DNA from: an uncultured Lachnospiraceae bacterium
GTDB taxonomy: Bacteria; Bacillota; Clostridia; Lachnospirales; Lachnospiraceae
Length of the DNA stretch: 64,000 bases
Assembly (NCBI GenBank): GCA_934351835.1
Contig: CAKRJP010000009.1
Location: 44,864-108,863, forward strand
Reading direction: 5' to 3'
Below are positions 59,617 to 64,000 of this stretch, piece after piece (position 1 is the stretch's first letter; every line of letters begins with the position of its first letter). The notes below the pieces were generated by a model. It did not search any database. It worked only from the letters and a program-made list of their open reading frames with translations, and had not been told where the DNA came from. The position numbers and the translations under genes were made by a program.

Positions 59617-60185
59617 TGCCGTTACCACTGATTGCGATCACGAACCGACAGCTTTGTACCCGCCCATTTACAGAACAGCTTAAACGAGTCTGTGTTTTAA
59701 ATCCCAAGGCTATTATTCTCCGTGAAAAAGATCTTACCGAAGATGCTTACACCTTACTTTTGTCACAGATTAAAGAAATCTGCGATGCCAAAGAAATTCC
59801 GCTGATTCCACATACTTTTATCAAAAGCGCCCGGAATCTTGGATTTACCAGTATCCATCTGCCACTCCATATGTTGGAAAAATATGTTCTCACAGAATCC
59901 TTAACAGGATTCACAACCATCGGAACATCTATTCATTCCGTGGACGAAGCTAAGCGCGCAGAAAAACTTGGTGCCACTTATCTGACCGCCGGACACATTT
60001 ACGTGACAGATTGCAAGAAAGGGCTTGCACCACGTGGACTGCCGTTTCTAAAAGAAGTCTGCCAGAACGTGTCCATTCCTGTATATGCGATCGGCGGAAT
60101 TAAAAATAATCCCGAACAGTTACAGGAACTGGCTGAGGCAGGTGCCTCCGGTGCCTGTATCATGTCCGGGATGATGAATTGTTAA
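59613..60185 (+). CDS. thiE: thiamine phosphate synthase-like protein (ThiE/TenI family)
   Basis: The 190-residue TIM barrel matches ThiE/TenI: ITNRQLC, LREKDLTEDAY, TIGTSIHSVDEA, YLTAGHIYVTDCKKGLAPRG, PVYAIGGIKNN. ThiE couples pyrimidine and thiazole phosphates; TenI-like members isomerise the thiazole. It is somewhat short and lacks the usual HLGQ.D motif (HLPLHML instead), so a TenI-type role is possible. It starts within thiG. Confidence 0.85.
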   Translation: MMPLPLIAITNRQLCTRPFTEQLKRVCVLNPKAIILREKDLTEDAYTLLLSQIKEICDAKEIPLIPHTFIKSARNLGFTSIHLPLHMLEKYVLTESLTGFTTIGTSIHSVDEAKRAEKLGATYLTAGHIYVTDCKKGLAPRGLPFLKEVCQNVSIPVYAIGGIKNNPEQLQELAEAGASGACIMSGMMNC

Positions 60186-60195
60186 TTTAATTGAT

Positions 60196-61572
60196 TTATC
60201 TCAAACTCCAGCATTCTTCAGCTTCTTCTACAAAGGAAGACTGATAGAATGCTGTTGCTATTTTTATCATGGATTCTGTGTCTTTCGCACCACCGGTCTC
60301 ATATGGTGAATGCATGGACAACTGTGGAAGTCCGATGTCTACACAATGAACCGGTACCTGCACGGCAGACAGATTCCCAAGCGTTGAACCACCTAACATA
60401 TCAGAACGGTTATGAAACACCTGATATGGCACATGATTTTCTTCACACAAACTCATAAACATTCCTGCCGCCACACCATCTGTCGTGTATTTCTGATTCG
60501 CACTGTATTTGATGACCACACCCTGGTTCAGATACGGGCGATTCGTTGGACATGTTTTCTCCGGTTGGTTCGGATGCACCGCATGTGCATTATCCGCAGA
60601 CAGCATGAAACTTGATGCTAACATCTGGCGATATTCTCCCGGTGTCTTTCCGAGATTTTCGCTGATCCGCACCAAAGTATCATAAAGAAATGTGGATGCT
60701 GCTCCCTGTCTGGTTCCGCTTCCCACTTCTTCATTGTCGAATACGCAGTGCACCGGAATGCTCTCGCCATCTTCTGCTGCCAGAAATGCCTCAAGTGATG
60801 CGAATGCACATTGGAGGTCATCCAGTTTTCCAATGGAAATGAATTCATTTTCCGCTCCCCATTGACTTCCTTTCATACGATTATACAAGAACAGATCCTG
60901 TCCCACAATATCAGAGGCCTCTACACCTGCCGCGTCCGCGATCTGTTTCATAAATTTACCATCTGATGCCTCTCCACAGCCATACAACGGTAGCATATCT
61001 TTCTGAACATTATATTTATAACCGTCATTCGCACTGCGGTTCATGTGGATTGCAAGATTCGGAATCACGCACAGATCCCTATCTACGGAAACCAGTCTGG
61101 TCTCCAACCGGTTTCCATTTTTAACAACAATCCGTCCTGCCACAGAAAGCGGGCGGTCAAACCACGGTGCCATCAACATTCCGCCGTATTTTTCCACATT
61201 TAACTTGATATAATGACCTTCCACTCCCATCTCCGGATGTTCTTTGATCTTAAAAGATGGGGAGTCACTGTGGCTTGCCATGATCTGGAAGCCCACAGGG
61301 ACCTGCCTCTCCTGTGCAGTTTCATCCGCAACCATTTTGGCCATATCCCCGCACTTTAGATTCTCCGGGATACGAAATGCCAGAATCGAAGAACCATTTC
61401 TGGTCACAAAATACTTTCCTCCAAAGCTCAGTTTCCATGTTCTGCTCTCCAGCAACTGCTCATAGCCCGCATCCAAGAGACGCTTTTTCATCTCGTACAC
61501 TGCATGGAATGCACTCGGGCTCGCCTCTATAAAATCAAATAATTGTTGATTAACATCTTTGCTATTCATCAT
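60196..61572 (-). CDS. apeB: M18-family aspartyl/leucyl aminopeptidase
   Basis: The 458-residue cytoplasmic metallopeptidase removes N-terminal residues from peptides. Metal-site segments: MASHSDSPSFKIKEHP, VFDNEEVGSGTRQGA, SADNAHAVHPNQPEK and LPQLSMHSPYETGG. Length and order fit the M18 family. AAGGAG precedes the double ATG at 61572. It converges on the thi operon, with only 10 bases between stops. Confidence 0.94.
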   Translation of the reverse strand: MMNSKDVNQQLFDFIEASPSAFHAVYEMKKRLLDAGYEQLLESRTWKLSFGGKYFVTRNGSSILAFRIPENLKCGDMAKMVADETAQERQVPVGFQIMASHSDSPSFKIKEHPEMGVEGHYIKLNVEKYGGMLMAPWFDRPLSVAGRIVVKNGNRLETRLVSVDRDLCVIPNLAIHMNRSANDGYKYNVQKDMLPLYGCGEASDGKFMKQIADAAGVEASDIVGQDLFLYNRMKGSQWGAENEFISIGKLDDLQCAFASLEAFLAAEDGESIPVHCVFDNEEVGSGTRQGAASTFLYDTLVRISENLGKTPGEYRQMLASSFMLSADNAHAVHPNQPEKTCPTNRPYLNQGVVIKYSANQKYTTDGVAAGMFMSLCEENHVPYQVFHNRSDMLGGSTLGNLSAVQVPVHCVDIGLPQLSMHSPYETGGAKDTESMIKIATAFYQSSFVEEAEECWSLR

Positions 61573-61612
61573 TTTTCACTCTCCTTGAATTCTCTTCTAA
61601 AATATCTATGGA
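61572..61612 (-). pseudogene. short C-terminal remnant before apeB
   Basis: On the minus strand KKSIDILEENSRRVKNDE and a stop can be read immediately before apeB, in a frame with a stop shortly upstream. It matches the gene end at 63958-64000: 20 of 21 bases agree over TTCTCTTC(T/C)AAAATATCTATG. It is best explained as a leftover from duplication. Confidence 0.4.
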
Positions 61613-61640
61613 TTTCTTATTTTTTCAGTAATGGCACGTC

Positions 61641-62753
61641 TTATTTACGTGCATCCTCCAGTTCAATTCCCCATTCAGCTAAACATTGTAAGAGTAGTTC
61701 CTTGTCTACGGCACATTCATCTCCTAAATTTTCTTTCATCTTACACATTCCTTTAAAATTCACTACCATACTACTAAATGGATGTAGATAATAATACCAT
61801 CTTGGGTCTTTTTCCTTCGGGAATTTCCAATACGTTGCAAACAAGATTCCCTCTTCAGATTTTCCTATTGAAGAACAGATTTTCCGAACCTTCAGCTCGT
61901 CCCATGTATACTTTTTCCTATATTTCCACCAGATTTTTGTACAGCCTTGTTCATCTATGACGATCTTACAATCCGTATACCAATTCATTGCTATTAATAA
62001 GAAACACATCAAAAGACACATCAACATAATACCCAAACCCTTTATGTTTGGATATATTATTACACATGCAACACCCATTAGTCCTATTACAACAATGGTA
62101 AATTTTATAACACTTGCTCCGTATTCTGCTGATGTTTTATCCGTCTGTACTACTAATTGATTTACTATTGAGATATTTTTTTCGTCAATATTAATACGAT
62201 TTATTTCTACTCCCCACTCATTCATTTTTTGGAAAAATTTTTCTTTATTTACCTCGCAACTTCTTCCCAATTCTCCACTCCTTATATTCCCCCACATATA
62301 TGTTCCTTTAAAATTTACTACAATACTACTAAACGGATGGAATGTCCCATACATTCCTACCCCAGGTCTTTTCTTAGTTTTCATTCTTTCTTTCAGAAAA
62401 AAGACACCTTCTCTATACATATCACATTGATATGTATCTTCTATATTTGCAGCATATTCCTGTCTGATAATCAATTCATCCCATGTATATTTCTTATTAT
62501 AAAACAGGAATCTTTTAATACATCCTTCTTTATCAAACACTAAAGAATAATGCGACAGCCATGTCCAGATCAAGAAAAGTAAATAAATCAAACCTGCCAC
62601 CGCCAAATACACTTTATTTCTTTTCATTAAATCTATATATGTCCAGAGCAAAAAAATCATCCCAAAAATCAACATAGTCCACATGCCCATAAATGCATAC
62701 ACATGTAATTCCACAACTAATTTATCTTCTTGATCTGCCTTTTTCCCCATCAT
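61641..62753 (-). CDS. two-repeat membrane protein, paralogue A
   Basis: The 370-residue protein has two similar halves. Each has a pair of membrane helices followed by a soluble domain with the pattern D..GC.K...(Y/K)(N/R)KKYTWDEL..R, then HPFSS(I/M)VVNFKG and a C-terminal (E)WG(V/I)E(I/L). The two repeats suggest an internal duplication. Start 62753 is used because AGGAG lies 5 bases upstream. I recognise no family; the soluble part could be a PH-like domain. It is 8 bases downstream of its paralogue. Confidence 0.72.
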   Translation of the reverse strand: MMGKKADQEDKLVVELHVYAFMGMWTMLIFGMIFLLWTYIDLMKRNKVYLAVAGLIYLLFLIWTWLSHYSLVFDKEGCIKRFLFYNKKYTWDELIIRQEYAANIEDTYQCDMYREGVFFLKERMKTKKRPGVGMYGTFHPFSSIVVNFKGTYMWGNIRSGELGRSCEVNKEKFFQKMNEWGVEINRINIDEKNISIVNQLVVQTDKTSAEYGASVIKFTIVVIGLMGVACVIIYPNIKGLGIMLMCLLMCFLLIAMNWYTDCKIVIDEQGCTKIWWKYRKKYTWDELKVRKICSSIGKSEEGILFATYWKFPKEKDPRWYYYLHPFSSMVVNFKGMCKMKENLGDECAVDKELLLQCLAEWGIELEDARK

Positions 62754-62761
62754 ATGCTCTC

Positions 62762-63946
62762 CTATTTTCGGAACCTTGTATCTTCTAATTCGATCCCCCA
62801 TTCGGCTAATCGTGCCAGTAATAGTTTCTTATCTACCGAACATTTTTCTATTGATTTATCGTAATAACCATTATTTACTCCCGATCCCATGTTTTGACCT
62901 TTAAAATTCACTACAAAACTACTGAATGGGTGCATTAAAAAATATGTTCTCGGATCTCTTAAATGTGGGAACTTTTGCTTTGTCGCAAACAGTATTCCCT
63001 CCCGATAACTTCCTATCGGTGTACAAATTTTTCGAACCTGCAACTCTTCCCACAAATATCTTTTCCGGTACTTTCCCAGAATCTTCGTGCAGCCACGCTC
63101 ATCTATAATCACCGTATAAAGATTGTACCAGATATTAAGTGCCCACAAGATACTCCCGCTACCAAACATCACAACAAGAATCATAACCGCTATGTTTCCC
63201 TGTTTCACCGTCATTTCTGTCAGGATCAGCACCAACGTAGATACCAGTAATACCAGTTCGCCTGTTAACATACTTTTTCGCCAGTCCAGACTTCCCTGCA
63301 CTATAACCGATGATCTTTGAAGCTCATTTTTCTTATTCTCTATGTACTCTCGTTTTTCTTCTTCACTTCTTCCCAAAGTATTCAAATGCGTTAAAGAAAC
63401 ACCCCAATCATTCATCTTTTGAAGGAAATATTTTTTATCTACTTCACAGAAACGCATCATGTCCTTATATTTATTATCATATGGAATTGTGTATGTCCCT
63501 TTAAAATTTACAAGGAAACAGCTAAATGGATGCTTCCAAAAATAACTACTAATATTATGTTTTTCATTTTTCCCAAGATTCTGACTGGTTGAAAAAAGTA
63601 CTCCCTCTTTATAATAATCAAAAGAATACACATACGAGGTATATATCTGTTTCACAACCAACTCATCCCATGTATACTTTCTTTTATAAAAAAGAAATTG
63701 CTTTGTGCAGCCTCTTTCATCCATAATCAAAGTATAATATTGTAACCATGTAGACACTACAAGAGCACCTATCCAAGATCCAAATAAAATAATTGCTACA
63801 ATACTGCCCAGGACATCAACAAATATTTCATCTCTCATATCTACTACTATCAGTAATAATCCCAGGGATATTAACAACCTTACCATTAGCCATTTCCCAT
63901 TTTCACGCTCTGCATTTATAACAATTTTATCTTCTACATAGTTCAT
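62762..63946 (-). CDS. two-repeat membrane protein, paralogue B
   Basis: The 394-residue protein shows the same layout as the following gene: two membrane-helix pairs (about residues 20-65 and 232-272) and two soluble repeats with DERGCTK, KYTWDEL/RYLWEEL, HPFSC/HPFSSFVVNFKG and the WGV/WGIELED endings. GGTGG lies 4 bases before the ATG. The pair arose by tandem duplication. No function is known. Confidence 0.72.
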   Translation of the reverse strand: MNYVEDKIVINAERENGKWLMVRLLISLGLLLIVVDMRDEIFVDVLGSIVAIILFGSWIGALVVSTWLQYYTLIMDERGCTKQFLFYKRKYTWDELVVKQIYTSYVYSFDYYKEGVLFSTSQNLGKNEKHNISSYFWKHPFSCFLVNFKGTYTIPYDNKYKDMMRFCEVDKKYFLQKMNDWGVSLTHLNTLGRSEEEKREYIENKKNELQRSSVIVQGSLDWRKSMLTGELVLLVSTLVLILTEMTVKQGNIAVMILVVMFGSGSILWALNIWYNLYTVIIDERGCTKILGKYRKRYLWEELQVRKICTPIGSYREGILFATKQKFPHLRDPRTYFLMHPFSSFVVNFKGQNMGSGVNNGYYDKSIEKCSVDKKLLLARLAEWGIELEDTRFRK

Positions 63947-63957
63947 CTTTCCACCAT

Positions 63958-64000
63958 TTAATCTTTCATTGCCAGATTTTTCTCTTCCAAAATATCTATG
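63958..64000 (-). CDS. C-terminal end of a further gene, cut by window edge
   Basis: On the minus strand the last in-window codons read IDILEEKNLAMKD followed by TAA, the tail of a gene whose body lies outside. The same IDILEE ending occurs at 61575-61605, just before apeB. Confidence 0.4.
   Translation of the reverse strand, partial: IDILEEKNLAMKD

Overview
The window looks like chromosome of a low-to-mid GC Firmicute, most likely a gut Lachnospiraceae (Clostridium cluster XIVa). Pointers are the ferredoxin-linked oxidoreductases, a non-discriminating AspRS plus GatCAB with a T-box, LL-diaminopimelate aminotransferase, ANTAR-linked glutamine synthetase, PduL, BspA-type leucine-rich repeat surface proteins and AGGAGG ribosome binding sites. 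No identity search was possible, so the taxon is an inference.

Layout. 1-3897: 5' part of a giant secreted leucine-rich-repeat protein. 4.1-5.9 kb: a YeeE/YedE transporter followed by a Lys/Glu-rich anchored protein whose reading frame runs through an in-frame TGA, with a hairpin just behind it. 6.0-7.6 kb: PTS enzyme I. 7.9-16.4 kb (minus strand): zinc-ribbon membrane protein, gatC-gatA-gatB, a PurF homologue without the nucleophile cysteine, an iron-sulfur aldo/keto reductase, and, upstream, aspS under a T-box. 16.4-21.7 kb: AIM24-type protein, CLC channel, four-subunit pyruvate:ferredoxin oxidoreductase (porG-D-A-B). 22-25.7 kb: ASKHA activase, DUF3343 protein and double-cubane/2-hydroxyacyl-CoA dehydratase-type protein, then a cysteine-desulfurase-like enzyme. 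25.7-29.9 kb: aspartate ammonia-lyase, a divergent LysR regulator, a small-membrane-protein/DUF4230 operon and an XRE regulator.

29.9-41.05 kb is an accessory island bounded by a 54-bp direct repeat corresponding to the 3' end of an integrase gene. It holds a toxin-antitoxin pair, a 5'-truncated YqaJ recombinase, a nested 7.1-kb integrative mobilizable element (TnpV, YtrA-like GntR, ABC transporter, MobA/MobL relaxase, excisionase, XRE, tyrosine integrase), a DUF6054 protein, a helical protein that has probably lost its 5' end, and an integrase fragment beside tRNA-Pro and tRNA-Gln.

41.6-46.0 kb: glnA-ANTAR-dapF-dapL operon. 46.2-48.0 kb: PduL, a deacetylase-fold protein with altered catalytic motifs, a 2[4Fe-4S] ferredoxin. 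48.1-54.3 kb: complete phosphate regulon pstSCAB-phoU-phoB-phoR. 54.4-57.4 kb: rRNA-type methyltransferase, HAD phosphatase, small proteins, endonuclease III. 57.4-60.2 kb: a structured non-coding stretch, a likely thiS-leader RNA and thiS-thiF-thiG-thiE lacking thiH. 60.2-64 kb: M18 aminopeptidase and two tandem paralogous two-repeat membrane proteins.

The points most worth following up are the interrupted (possibly selenocysteine) zinc-finger protein beside YedE, the PurF-like protein without its nucleophile, the T-box with overlapping GAA/AAC specifier triplets, the double-cubane locus, and the architecture of the nested mobile element.
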